64,000 bases of DNA from JAFAMS01 sp963715815 (lineage in GTDB: Bacteria; Vulcanimicrobiota; Vulcanimicrobiia; Vulcanimicrobiales; Vulcanimicrobiaceae). A model generated the notes under the pieces. The model did no database searches. It was not told the origin of the DNA and was given only the letters and a program-made list of their open reading frames with translations. The stretch covers positions 3,100,001 to 3,164,000 of the forward strand of contig OY970278.1 of NCBI GenBank assembly GCA_963715815.1, read 5' to 3'. Position numbers and translations under genes: made by a program. Positions 34,734-43,408 of this stretch are shown here, piece after piece (position 1 is the stretch's first letter; the number at the start of each line of letters is the position of its first letter).

Positions 34734-34955
34734 TTAGTTCTTAGAGACGCGCGAGCGTGGACGCTGCTTGTGAACTGCGCACTTTTCTTCCATGGTCAAG
34801 GCGTCGGCGCCCTGACCTTGGGCCATCGCGCCGCAAGCGAATGTAAACGAGAACATGGGATGCTTTCGCACGAACTTCGGGCCCAAGATGGCCTCCGTGA
34901 AGTCGCTGCCATGCACTTCCCGGACGCCCGATAACGTCATTATTTGCTTTTTCAT
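34734..34955 (-). CDS. Small protein of unknown function
   Basis: 73 residues from ATG 34955 (MKKQIMTLSGVREVHGSDFTEAIL...). It lacks the Arg/Ser-rich look of shadow frames and fills the space between two plus-strand genes. No domain or strong Shine-Dalgarno is visible. It is basic at the C-terminus (HKQRPRSRVSKN). It is possibly real, but without comparative data this is tentative. Confidence 0.4.
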   Translation of the reverse strand: MKKQIMTLSGVREVHGSDFTEAILGPKFVRKHPMFSFTFACGAMAQGQGADALTMEEKCAVHKQRPRSRVSKN

Positions 34956-35008
34956 TACTCTGGGGTCTTCCGGAATGGTCTGGAACGGCCTGTGGCGATG
35001 ATTTCCCT

Positions 35009-36004
35009 ATGAAAATATCGCGCGGCAGGGTGCTGGCGGCGACCGGCGCCGCACTCGGAGCCGGGTTCGTACCCGATGCAGCGATCCAGGCGGCACCGGG
35101 AGTGTGGAGCGCGCAGTACACTGCGACAAAAGGAAGCGTCTCGCTCGCGGTCTACCGCAAGCGGCCGACTGCCCCGAGAGCCAATGAGAAGCCGTTGCCG
35201 GTGCTGCTCTTGGCGCACGGCTCTTCCGTGTCGGCAATCCCGTCGTTCGATCTGACCGTTCCCGGCGCCGGCGAATATTCGGTGATGAACGTGTTCGCGC
35301 GCAACGGCTTCGACGTGTGGACGGTCGATTTTGAAAATTACGGGCGCTCGTCGCGCACCGACTCGAACTCGGATATCGCGAGTGGAGCCGCCGATCTGGT
35401 TTCTACCACCAACATGATCGCGCGCGAGACGGGAGCGACGAAATATTCTCTGTTCGGAGAGTCCTCAGGTGGCTTGCGAGCGGCCCTCTTTGCGGCAGAA
35501 AATCCTGATCGGGTCGACCGTCTCGCTCTGAGCGCCTACACGTACACAGGTGAAGGTTCGCCGACGCTCGCGAATCGCGCGAAAGATCTCGCGTATTACA
35601 AGACGCACAACCGGCGGCTGCGCGACGCGAAGATGATTGAAAGCATCTTCACACGCGACAAACCGGGAACATCCGATCCGCGGCTCGCCGCCGCGATCGC
35701 GGCAATCGAGCTCAGATACGGGGATCAAGTTCCGACTGGGACGTACCTCGACATGACCGCGAATTTGCCCATCGTCGATCCGGCGAACGTAACCGTTCCG
35801 GTTCTGCTATTACGCGGCGAATACGATGGAATCGCGACGATGGCTGACCTGATGAGTTTCTATGAAAAGCTGCCCAACGGCGATCGCCAATTCATCGTCG
35901 TACCCGCGACCGCACATTCGCTCGTTTGGGGAAAGAACCGTCAACTTTTCTGGCACGCGTTGCATGCATTCTTGACCGAGCCTACGTACACGCCCGTTTC
36001 GTAA
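35009..36004 (+). CDS. Exported alpha/beta hydrolase
   Basis: 331 residues. The N-terminus SRGRVLAATGAALGAGFVPDAAIQA is Tat-like. An alpha/beta hydrolase fold follows: VLLLAHGSSVSAIP (oxyanion HG), FGESSGGLRAAL with the nucleophile Ser, LLRGEYDGIATM with the acid Asp and VPATAHSLVWG with the His. All three catalytic residues are present. The substrate is unknown; esters or lactones are likely. The exonuclease gene starts 8 bases downstream. Confidence 0.82.
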   Translation: MKISRGRVLAATGAALGAGFVPDAAIQAAPGVWSAQYTATKGSVSLAVYRKRPTAPRANEKPLPVLLLAHGSSVSAIPSFDLTVPGAGEYSVMNVFARNGFDVWTVDFENYGRSSRTDSNSDIASGAADLVSTTNMIARETGATKYSLFGESSGGLRAALFAAENPDRVDRLALSAYTYTGEGSPTLANRAKDLAYYKTHNRRLRDAKMIESIFTRDKPGTSDPRLAAAIAAIELRYGDQVPTGTYLDMTANLPIVDPANVTVPVLLLRGEYDGIATMADLMSFYEKLPNGDRQFIVVPATAHSLVWGKNRQLFWHALHAFLTEPTYTPVS

Positions 36005-36012
36005 ACGAGCAC

Positions 36013-36834
36013 GTGATCGTTCATCTGATCGACGGGACCTACGAACTCTTCCGTCATTTCTACGGGTTGCGGCGCTTCACCGATGCGAAAGACCGCCCGT
36101 ATGGAGCGGTCGTCGGCGTGCTCAATACCGTGCGACAAATGATCAGCGAAGGAGCTACGCATCTCGGTGTTGCCACGGATCACGTAATCGAGTCGTTTCG
36201 CAACGACCTTTGGCCCGGATATAAGACCGGCGAAGGAATCGATCGCGCGCTGCGCTCGCAGTTCGAGCCGCTCGAGGATGCACTGCGCGCGATGGGCGTC
36301 CCCGTGTGGGCAATGATCGAGCTGGAAGCCGACGATGCGATGGCCTCTGCGGCGGCTATCTCCTCGCGGGATGCCCGGGTCGCGAAAGTTTGCATCTGGA
36401 CACCAGATAAAGATCTCGCGCAATGCGTGCGCGATGATCGCGTCGTGCAAGTCGACCGCAAGAGCAAAGTCATCCGAGACGCAGAGGGCGTGCGCGCTAA
36501 GTTCGGGGTAGAACCCGAATTGATTCCCGACTACTTAGCGCTCGTTGGTGATGCCGCTGATGGTTATCCGGGCATCGCCGGCATTGGGCCGAAGGGCGCG
36601 GTAGCGCTTCTCACGCGCTATGGCGCGATCGAGACATTCCCGCCTGAAGTACTCGGTGAGCGAAAAGAGTTGGCGCTCTTATTCAAGCAGCTGGCGACGC
36701 TCCGAACCGACGCGGCGCTCTTTGCGAATATTGACGAGCTCGAATGGCGCGGACCTACCGATGCATTCGGCGCGATGTGCGAGCGGTTTGGCGCTCCCGA
36801 CCTCGTCGCGCGCGTTCTCAAAGCCAGCGTTTGA
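36013..36834 (+). CDS. 5'-3' exonuclease (PolI N-terminal domain-like)
   Basis: 273 residues from GTG 36013, placed directly before the metal-binding start IVHLIDGTYELFRHFYG. FEN-family features: GYKTGEGIDRALRSQFEPLEDAL (arch), ELEADDAMASAAAIS and WTPDKDLAQCV (acidic metal ligands), and the H3TH motif LVGDAADGYPGIAGIGPKGAVALLTRYG. It is a stand-alone version of the PolA 5' nuclease, used for flap or RNA-primer removal. It converges on corA with a 17-base overlap. Confidence 0.88.
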   Translation: MIVHLIDGTYELFRHFYGLRRFTDAKDRPYGAVVGVLNTVRQMISEGATHLGVATDHVIESFRNDLWPGYKTGEGIDRALRSQFEPLEDALRAMGVPVWAMIELEADDAMASAAAISSRDARVAKVCIWTPDKDLAQCVRDDRVVQVDRKSKVIRDAEGVRAKFGVEPELIPDYLALVGDAADGYPGIAGIGPKGAVALLTRYGAIETFPPEVLGERKELALLFKQLATLRTDAALFANIDELEWRGPTDAFGAMCERFGAPDLVARVLKASV

Positions 36835-37813
36835 CTTTGAACCAGGTCAGCAAGCCGCCGACGATCGCCACCTCTAAGGCAACCCCAAAGATCGCGAACG
36901 CTTTGATGCTATCGATATGCGATACCATCCATCCAAAGTTCTGACCGAAAAAGCCGGTTACGAACGTCAGCGGTAAGAATATCGTCGCAATCACGGTCAG
37001 CTGTTTGACCACGTCGTTTTGCCGCTGGTTCTCGATGCGAAATTGCATATCGAGCGCAGCCGCGGCTGCGTCGCGAGCCGCGTCGAGCTCGTCCAACGCG
37101 CGTAGCGAGTGGTCGCGAATGTCGCGGTAATACTCTACCTCTTGCCGCATGAAGATATCATTCGGCGTGTGAATGATCGAACTCAATATTTCGCGCATCG
37201 GCGCTATCGAGCGGCGCAGGCGCATCGAATCGTTGCGGATGGCGAATACTTCGCGGAGAAATTCGCGCGGCTCGTGATCGCCCGCGAAGAGCATCTCTTC
37301 GATTTCGGCGACTCTGCGGCCGAAACCGTCGGCGACCTTCGAGTATCCGTCAACAATCGTATCGAGCAGTAGATACACCAAGGCCGAACTTTCGTGCCGA
37401 ACCGTTCCGCCTTCGCGCAACCAGCGACGCTCGACCTCATCGAGCGGATACGCCGGAAACTGCCGGATCGTTACAACATAACGATGCGAAGCAAAAATCG
37501 CAATCTCATGAGCGACAAAACTTTCCGCGGTGCCGCTGATACCATGTGCTACGACCAGCCAATAGTCTGCATATTCGTCGGCCTTCGGACGTTCGTGCGG
37601 TAACGTTGCATCTTCGAGGGCGAGCGGGTGAAACCCGAATTCTCTTTTGAGCATCTCGACCACTTGCGGCGAAGGATCGACCAGGTCAAGCCAGACATTC
37701 GCACCGGGCTGCTTGATAATATGATTGATCTCATCGAGATCTTCTAGGGCGACACCCGTCGCGCCATTCCTGAACACCAGGCATCGCGGCGGGTTGCTTA
37801 TCAAGTCCGACAT
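36818..37813 (-). CDS. corA: CorA-family magnesium/cobalt transporter, GQN variant
   Basis: About 331 residues from ATG 37813 (ATG 37849 is an alternative). A long cytoplasmic funnel domain with coiled-coil helices (about 130-270) precedes two C-terminal membrane helices (QLTVIATIFLPLTFVTGFFGQNFGWM and AFAIFGVALEVAIVGGLLTWF). The signature after TM1 reads GQN where classic CorA has GMN; I recall the variant from some bacterial CorA relatives. The protein ends FKVKRWL, the usual basic tail. Transport of a divalent cation is likely; the ion is not certain. Confidence 0.88.
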   Translation of the reverse strand: MSDLISNPPRCLVFRNGATGVALEDLDEINHIIKQPGANVWLDLVDPSPQVVEMLKREFGFHPLALEDATLPHERPKADEYADYWLVVAHGISGTAESFVAHEIAIFASHRYVVTIRQFPAYPLDEVERRWLREGGTVRHESSALVYLLLDTIVDGYSKVADGFGRRVAEIEEMLFAGDHEPREFLREVFAIRNDSMRLRRSIAPMREILSSIIHTPNDIFMRQEVEYYRDIRDHSLRALDELDAARDAAAAALDMQFRIENQRQNDVVKQLTVIATIFLPLTFVTGFFGQNFGWMVSHIDSIKAFAIFGVALEVAIVGGLLTWFKVKRWL

Positions 37814-37895
37814 GTTTCGGTCACTTTGCGGTTTGCAAGTTAAGGCCATGCAGAGAACAAATTAAAGACCGAGCAAAAGGCCCAATCCGCTTTGA

Positions 37896-37970
37896 TGGTA
37901 GCGCCAACGGGAATCGAACCCGTCTTTTCGCCTTGAAAGGGCGATGTCCTAACCGATAGACGATGGCGCC
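37896..37970 (-). tRNA. tRNA-Glu (anticodon TTC)
   Basis: Read on the minus strand from 37970, the sequence folds into a full cloverleaf. The acceptor stem is GGCGCCA with TGGCGCT (one G-T pair), the anticodon loop is CTTTCAA with anticodon TTC, the T arm contains GGTTCGATTCC, and CCA is encoded at the 3' end. It sits between corA and a copper-amine-oxidase-like gene. Confidence 0.95.
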
Positions 37971-38023
37971 ACGCCGGCCTCTGGGATTCTACCCGTTCGG
38001 CCAGCGTGGACGCAACACCTCAA

Positions 38024-38797
38024 CTACGGGTGCGGACCGCGCGTTCGGAAGCCCCATCCGGTGTGGAAGGATCGACCACCCTCGAGGCGGCCCTCGATCT
38101 CGACCCGATGCGAACCCGACGGCAAGTCATACGTCGGCGTGAACTTGAAGCCGCGCGCGGAGACATAACTGTCGGAAGTAATCGTGCGTCCATCCAGACG
38201 AACGACGACGCTATCGGGACGCACGGCATCCGGGAACGTCGCGCTCAGCTGCGGACGGAAACCGTCAACGGTCGTGTCAGGTTGAGGTAGGATGCGCAGC
38301 AGGGTCCACGACATCGGTGGCGGCGGAGGCGGGGGTCCGTTGGGAACCGGCGTTACCGCCATGTTCGGCGCCGCGTTCGTCTCAGTGATCGAAACGGTTT
38401 GGTTGGAGTCGTTGTAATTTACGACCGCGCCGAGCGATTGCGCGATGAAGCGCAACGGTACGAGCGTGCGCGCTCCGATCAGGAACGGTGGGCTATCCAA
38501 CGTTTGTTGCTGACCACTCACGGTTGCCGTCGTGCTGCCGATGCTGAGCTGCACGGTCGTCGAGCCGCGCGTTGCGTTGATCTGTCCATTGTCATAGACG
38601 ACTGACGCGCCGAGGTGTTCGAAGACACCGCGCAGCGGGACGTAAACGCGGCCGGCGCGCTCGACTGGCGGCTGATCGAATTGAATGGGTTGACCGTTGA
38701 CGGAAACGGTCACGGATGCGTTCTGGGCCAAGGCCGGCGAGATCGACGGCACCGTGAAGGCGAGAACGAGAGTCAGGAGAGTAAGCAGTTTATTCAT
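38024..38797 (-). CDS. Exported protein with copper amine oxidase N-terminal-like domain
   Basis: 257 residues from ATG 38797. The signal peptide is KLLTLLTLVLAFTVPSISPALA. Residues about 25-125 form a Cu_amine_oxidN1-type domain with VSVNGQPIQF, VERAGRVYVPLRGVFEHLGASVVYD and LIGARTLVPLRFIAQSLGAVVNYN. A Pro-rich linker leads to a second beta domain. Such domains bind surface polymers or act as structural modules; no amine oxidase catalytic domain is present. Confidence 0.82.
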   Translation of the reverse strand: MNKLLTLLTLVLAFTVPSISPALAQNASVTVSVNGQPIQFDQPPVERAGRVYVPLRGVFEHLGASVVYDNGQINATRGSTTVQLSIGSTTATVSGQQQTLDSPPFLIGARTLVPLRFIAQSLGAVVNYNDSNQTVSITETNAAPNMAVTPVPNGPPPPPPPMSWTLLRILPQPDTTVDGFRPQLSATFPDAVRPDSVVVRLDGRTITSDSYVSARGFKFTPTYDLPSGSHRVEIEGRLEGGRSFHTGWGFRTRGPHP

Positions 38798-38841
38798 CGT
38801 TCGCAACAACGATGACCACTATTCCCAGATTCTAAACGTCC

Positions 38842-40296
38842 CTAGCTCTTCAGTGCCTCAACCAGCGGGCCAAGATTTGCCCCGAATCGACGGCTCCGCC
38901 CGATCGAATCTCGGTAGAGCGGCTTACGAACTTGGACTCGACTGGCGGTTAGTACGGGCCGTTTCACCTCGTGAAACGACAACATTCGAGCGTCCCAAGA
39001 CAAATCGCAGAACGCGGCTAAACGCCGCGCCTCTGAGTCGAAATCCTCAACCAGACGTTCATATTCGATTTCGATGAAGCGATCGGCGGGGAGCACGGCG
39101 CGCCATGCCGCCATCATGCTTTCGTACGCTCGATAATAGCCCGCCAGCTCACCGAGGTCGTACGCATACGGCATTGCCTGGCCGGCGAAGAGCGTTGCAT
39201 AGCTCGACATACAAGTATCAAGCCGGTCGCGTTTCACAAGGATCAATCGTGCGTTCGGAAGAGCAAGGTGGATTAATGGGGCAAGCGCAAAATTGCTCGT
39301 CTGCTTGTCCGTCAGATGCTTGGCGCTGCACGCAACCGCATCGGTCTCGCGCATATAGCGCGCGCCGATCGCGCGAATGTGAGATCGCATTTCGTTGACG
39401 GATACCGCCAGCGGCGCGTCTCGAGTTTCCGGCCAAAAATGGTACTGCTTTTCGCGCAGCACCTGTTCGAAGACGCGAAGCTCGCCGCCCGCATTGATGG
39501 CGGGATGCGCGCTGAGAACCTGCTCGACCAGTGTGGTCCCCGAACGCGGCATTCCGAATACGAAAATCGGGCGCGGGGAAGGGTCGCCGCAATTTTGCAG
39601 ATTTGCGCAGCTCGCCCAGAACGTTAGGGCATCCTCGAGAGCCGCGAGCAGACTCAATGTGCTGGATTCGTCGTACAGGATGGCACGACGTTTGAGCATA
39701 TTTCCTGCCCGCAGCCGTTCGAATGCCTCGTCGAAGCGCGACCGGTTTTCGTACGCAGCTGCGAGTGCAAAGTGCAGCTCGACTTGCTGCGTTGCAGGAA
39801 GCGAGTCCATTTCACTTGCGAGGCACTCCATATCGGCAAGTGCGCTATCGTCAACGGCACCTGAGCGGCTGAATACGAGTAACCAATGAAAGAGGCCGTT
39901 GCTGGGTTCAAGCTCGAGCGCACGCTCGAACCACTCAGTCGCCGCCGCGATGTTTCCGGTCTCAAGCAAGACTTTTCCGATATTGCAAGCCGCATCGGCG
40001 CATTTCGGATCCAGCGCGAGTGTAACTCGAAATAACGCTTCTGCTTCTCGGTTTCGCCCGAGCTGATGCAACGCTATGCCGAGTCCGTTGCGCGCGTCCA
40101 GATTTTGGCTCGAGATCCTGAGCACGCCCTCGAAGGCATGTTGTGCGTCTGCATAACGCTCCTGCGCCAACAGCGCAGTTCCGAGATGAACGTAGAGCGC
40201 AGCCGCTTCCGCACGCCGGCCTTTGCGCTCGAAAGCGAGACCGAGATTGTACGGCGCTCCTGACATATCGTTTCGAAAACCGGAGTTGATCGACAC
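38842..40296 (-). CDS. TPR-sulfotransferase protein
   Basis: 484 residues from GTG 40296 (ATG 40266 is an alternative). The N-terminal half is a run of tetratricopeptide repeats (ALYVHLGTALLAQERYADAQHAFEGVL, NGLGIALHQLGRNREAEALFRV). The C-terminal half is a sulfotransferase with the PAPS-binding loop PIFVFGMPRSGTTLVEQVLSAHP and a later LILVKRDRLDTCMSSY that binds the 3'-phosphate. It transfers sulfate from PAPS to an unknown acceptor, by analogy a protein or glycan. Two palindromic elements lie upstream. Confidence 0.87.
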   Translation of the reverse strand: MSINSGFRNDMSGAPYNLGLAFERKGRRAEAAALYVHLGTALLAQERYADAQHAFEGVLRISSQNLDARNGLGIALHQLGRNREAEALFRVTLALDPKCADAACNIGKVLLETGNIAAATEWFERALELEPSNGLFHWLLVFSRSGAVDDSALADMECLASEMDSLPATQQVELHFALAAAYENRSRFDEAFERLRAGNMLKRRAILYDESSTLSLLAALEDALTFWASCANLQNCGDPSPRPIFVFGMPRSGTTLVEQVLSAHPAINAGGELRVFEQVLREKQYHFWPETRDAPLAVSVNEMRSHIRAIGARYMRETDAVACSAKHLTDKQTSNFALAPLIHLALPNARLILVKRDRLDTCMSSYATLFAGQAMPYAYDLGELAGYYRAYESMMAAWRAVLPADRFIEIEYERLVEDFDSEARRLAAFCDLSWDARMLSFHEVKRPVLTASRVQVRKPLYRDSIGRSRRFGANLGPLVEALKS

Positions 40297-40303
40297 TTGC
40301 GAT

Positions 40304-40342
40304 AAGCAACCTCTGCCAATTAATTATCGGGCAGAGTTGCTT
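40304..40342. terminator. Long hairpin between SGNH-like and sulfotransferase genes
   Basis: AAGCAAC and TCTGCC pair with GGCAGA and GTTGCTT, giving 13 base pairs with one bulged C and a 12-base AT-rich loop. The hairpin lies between two minus-strand genes and ends 8 bases before the sulfotransferase start. It is a terminator of the SGNH-like gene, or a translation-control hairpin for the next gene. Confidence 0.55.
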
Positions 40343-40380
40343 AAGATTTATGATCATTCCGGTGATATTCGAAATTAGGA

Positions 40381-40409
40381 TGTTACACCGATGTTACATC
40401 AACGTAACA
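40381..40409. promoter_or_regulatory. TGTTAC repeats, possible operator
   Basis: TGTTAC occurs at 40381-40386 and again at 40392-40397. The second copy is mirrored by GTAACA at 40404-40409 (6-base spacer). A dyad with an extra half-site is typical of a repressor-binding site. It lies 85-115 bases upstream of the sulfotransferase start, just past the end of the SGNH-like gene. Confidence 0.45.
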
Positions 40410-40415
40410 ATGATA

Positions 40416-41504
40416 TCAGACGTCGAGCTTGCCGAGAATATCCAATCCGGCGATTACGGAAGGAGGACAAAGGACTTCAAGCTCTAGGACGTGGCGTTTA
40501 TTTTGATGCTCGTTCAAAAGCACGTCCTCGTGATGCAGATCGTCGGATCCCGGCGAAAGCGTTACTGATTTTCCATCGATCGATGCAGCCATCGTCCCTC
40601 CGCTTCCGACGCTCCACAACGCCAAATACCGTCCGACGAACGGTACGCGCAGTTTCGCTCCGACGACATCCGCAGCACACAGCCGGTCAAAGTACGCTGC
40701 GATCGGTTTATTCGCAAGCGAGTCCGCAAGCGGACCACCGAGCCATCCTTCGCCACCAAGTGTCGACACGTCGACCGAGATCGCGTCGCTGCATTCCCCC
40801 GCGTTGAGCACCGGAGGCAGCTCGCTTTCCGTTTTCAATGTCGTCGGATTGAACATGGTAATCATCGATTGCGCGATGTGCGAACCGAATAGCGTCCCGC
40901 CGAGCGTCGTATGATTTCCGTCCTCACGCATCAGCGCGATCGGACGGCGTTCGTCCCAGTTGCGGCGCCCCGGCCACCGTTCGAACAAGATCACGGCTCC
41001 TTGCGCGATCATCGAACTCGCAAGCTCCGCACCGTTGAAGGACGGAATACCGTAATACTCCGCGACGCTTTCCCACTTCGGCAAGACGCGATCGATTGCA
41101 CCGTTCGCAACTTGCGCAGGCGTGAAGAAATAGACGAACGCGATTTCGCGATCCGGATCGTTCACACGAAGCTGACGTACGATCCCTTCAGCTGCCTGTG
41201 AGATGCCCTCGGACGGATAGCGGGCATCCTCGATTGAAAACTCGACGAGCACGAGATCGGGAATTAGATCGCGTACAGAGCGGGTACGAAACACCGCACG
41301 CTCGCAACCGAATCCCGGCAATCCGCGCGTCGCGGTTTCGATGATTGCACCGGAATACACCCTCGTCAGCGTTCGCGCGAGCGAAGCGAGATAGTAACCG
41401 TCGTACGTCAGACCACCACCGAACGCAACGATGCGCGTTCCGTTTCCCGAGCGCAAGCGCGCGCCAAAGCGCGAGAGGCCCTTTCGGGCTTGTGCGAAGC
41501 TCAT
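40416..41504 (-). CDS. SGNH-hydrolase-like protein lacking the nucleophile Ser
   Basis: 362 residues. The fold resembles SGNH/GDSL hydrolases: the first strand and block I read RIVAFGGGLTYDGYYLASLARTL, and a late block V reads MREDGNHTTLGGTLFG with the Asp-x-x-His pair kept. In active enzymes block I is GDSLT; here the Asp-Ser is Gly-Gly, so the catalytic Ser is missing. The C-terminal 130 residues are an additional domain. It may be a pseudo-enzyme or binding protein for a glycan, next to the sulfotransferase. Confidence 0.72.
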   Translation of the reverse strand: MSFAQARKGLSRFGARLRSGNGTRIVAFGGGLTYDGYYLASLARTLTRVYSGAIIETATRGLPGFGCERAVFRTRSVRDLIPDLVLVEFSIEDARYPSEGISQAAEGIVRQLRVNDPDREIAFVYFFTPAQVANGAIDRVLPKWESVAEYYGIPSFNGAELASSMIAQGAVILFERWPGRRNWDERRPIALMREDGNHTTLGGTLFGSHIAQSMITMFNPTTLKTESELPPVLNAGECSDAISVDVSTLGGEGWLGGPLADSLANKPIAAYFDRLCAADVVGAKLRVPFVGRYLALWSVGSGGTMAASIDGKSVTLSPGSDDLHHEDVLLNEHQNKRHVLELEVLCPPSVIAGLDILGKLDV

Positions 41505-41520
41505 CTCGGACGCATGAATG

Positions 41521-41592
41521 TGGGCCTGGCTGGATTCGAACCAGCGCGCAACCAGTTATGAGCCGGCCGCTCTACCGCTGAGCTACAGGCCC
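41521..41592 (-). tRNA. tRNA with anticodon CAT (Met, or Ile2)
   Basis: Read on the minus strand from 41592, the acceptor stem is GGGCCTG with CAGGCCC (7 perfect pairs). The D arm is TAGCTCAGCGGTAGAGC, the anticodon loop CTCATAA gives CAT, and the T arm is GCTGGTTCGAATCCAGC. CCA is not encoded. The absence of initiator features leaves elongator Met or lysidine-modified Ile2. Confidence 0.92.
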
Positions 41593-41614
41593 GTATCAGC
41601 GTAGACCGTACATT

Positions 41615-42931
41615 CTAGACGTTGGCGAGCGCCCGGAACGCGGCCTCTCCGGGATAGCGCGCCGAGCCATTGAGCTGCGCTTCGATCGCCATCAGACGGT
41701 TATACTTTTCAACACGCTCGCTGCGCGAGAGCGAACCCGTCTTGATTTGTCCGGCGCCGGTCGCAACCGAAATATCGGCGATCGACGTATCACCCGTCTC
41801 GCCCGAACGATGCGAGATCACGCAGCGATACCCGGCGCGATGGGCCATCTCGACCGCATCCCACGTTTCCGAAAGCGTTCCGATCTGATTGATCTTGATC
41901 AGAATTGCGTTGGCGTCGCCTTCCTTTATGCCGCGTGCGAGCCGCTTGGTATTCGTAACGAATAAATCGTCACCGACGAGCTGGACGCGTGAGCCCAAAC
42001 GCGTCGTCAACAAATTCCAGCCGTCCCAATCGTCTTCAGCAAGGCCGTCTTCGATCGAGACGATCGGATAATTCTTGATTAGGCCTTCGTATAAACCGAC
42101 CATTTCCGCAGAGGTAACAGGATGATCGTTTGCAAGATGCGGCCAATACTTTCCGTCGCGATAGAACTCCGACGCAGCGGGGTCGAGCGCGATTGCGATA
42201 TCTTTTCCCGGCGTATAGCCGGCGCGTTCGATCGCCTCCACGAGCAGCTTGAGCGCTTCGTCGATCGACTCGAGTGGCGGCGCGTAACCGCCTTCGTCGC
42301 CGACAAGTGTCGGCAGATGTCGATCGTGCAGCATCTTGCCAAGCGCGTGAAACGTCTCGGCACCGGCACGCACCGCCTCGCGGAACGTCGGCATGCCGAT
42401 CGGAACGATCATGCACTCCTGAAATTGCAGCGCGCCCTCAGCATGCTTACCACCGTTGATGACATTCATCATCGGAACGGGCAGCGTCGTTGCGAGCGGC
42501 CCTCCGAGATATGCGTAGAACGGAAGGCCGACGCTCGCGGCCGCCGCACGAGCAACGGCGAGCGAAACGCCGAGAATCGCATTTGCGCCCAGGCGGCTCT
42601 TGTTTTCGGTTCCGTCCAATTCAATGAGCAACGCATCGACGTCGCGTTGTTCCGTCGCAACCGCGCCTTCGAGCGCCGGCGCGAGCACTTCATTAACCGC
42701 GTCGACGGCGCGCTCGACACCCTTACCGTTGTAGCGTCGCAGATCGCCATCGCGTAATTCGACGGCCTCGTGCGCGCCCGTTGAGGCGCCTGACGGTACC
42801 ATCGCCTCCTCAACCATCCCGAAGCTCGTCGCAACGGTGACCGCGACCGTCGGATTACCACGCGAATCGAGGACTTCGCGGGCGCGAACTCCTTCGATCA
42901 GTGGATGTCCGGCGCCGCGCTGGCTTTCCAT
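41615..42931 (-). CDS. eno: Enolase
   Basis: 438 residues, normal length. It converts 2-phosphoglycerate to phosphoenolpyruvate. Family landmarks: AREVLDSRGNPTVAVTV, VPSGASTGAHEAVELRDGD, MNVINGGKHAEGALQFQECMIVP, VGDEGGYAPP, SIEDGLAEDDWDGW, LVGDDLFVTN, LIKINQIGTLSETW and SHRSGETGD, which supply the Mg ligands and catalytic Glu/Lys. Its ATG shares one base with the ndk TGA (TGATG), so the two form a minus-strand operon. Confidence 0.97.
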   Translation of the reverse strand: MESQRGAGHPLIEGVRAREVLDSRGNPTVAVTVATSFGMVEEAMVPSGASTGAHEAVELRDGDLRRYNGKGVERAVDAVNEVLAPALEGAVATEQRDVDALLIELDGTENKSRLGANAILGVSLAVARAAAASVGLPFYAYLGGPLATTLPVPMMNVINGGKHAEGALQFQECMIVPIGMPTFREAVRAGAETFHALGKMLHDRHLPTLVGDEGGYAPPLESIDEALKLLVEAIERAGYTPGKDIAIALDPAASEFYRDGKYWPHLANDHPVTSAEMVGLYEGLIKNYPIVSIEDGLAEDDWDGWNLLTTRLGSRVQLVGDDLFVTNTKRLARGIKEGDANAILIKINQIGTLSETWDAVEMAHRAGYRCVISHRSGETGDTSIADISVATGAGQIKTGSLSRSERVEKYNRLMAIEAQLNGSARYPGEAAFRALANV

Positions 42932-43389
42932 CAGTCGGAGACGATCTCGTTCTGTAACGGATGCATGCGCGCGGAGAGCTCATTCGGCGTAAACCAAATC
43001 GCGATCTCGCGCTTCGCACTATCAGGTGAATCACTACCATGCACGAGATTGCGGCCAATCGTCTGCGCGAGATCCGCGCGGATCGTTCCCGGCGCGGCCT
43101 TGCGCGGATCGGTTGCGCCGATCGTTTGACGGCATGCTTCGATCGCGCTTTCACCGGAAACGACCATAGCGACGATCGGCGAGGACGTAATATATGAGAC
43201 CAGGCTCTTGAAGAACGGCTTGCCATCGTGTTCGGCATAGTGTTTCTTCGCGAGGTCTTCACTCACGTTAAGGAGCTTCATCGCGGTTAAGACGAAACCG
43301 CGGCGTTCGAAGCGCGAGACGATCTCGCCGACAAGACCACGCTGAACTGCGTCGCCTTTGCACAGAATTAGAGTTTGTTCGACCGGCAT
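42931..43389 (-). CDS. ndk: Nucleoside diphosphate kinase
   Basis: 152 residues. It moves the gamma phosphate between nucleoside triphosphates and diphosphates through a phosphohistidine. The catalytic motif is NLVHGSDSPDSAKREIAIWF with the active His; the N-terminus EQTLILCKGDAVQRGLVGEIVSRFERRGF is typical. Note LCKGD where most Ndks have IKPDG/VKPDA, a small variation at the nucleotide-binding start. It overlaps eno. Confidence 0.95.
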   Translation of the reverse strand: MPVEQTLILCKGDAVQRGLVGEIVSRFERRGFVLTAMKLLNVSEDLAKKHYAEHDGKPFFKSLVSYITSSPIVAMVVSGESAIEACRQTIGATDPRKAAPGTIRADLAQTIGRNLVHGSDSPDSAKREIAIWFTPNELSARMHPLQNEIVSD

Positions 43390-43408
43390 AGGGAAAAGCT
43401 CATACGGG

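Noticed and set aside
34741..35121. 126-residue frame on the minus strand
   Set aside because: It overlaps the start of the hydrolase gene at 35009 and has shadow-like composition; the shorter frame at 34734-34955 is more credible.
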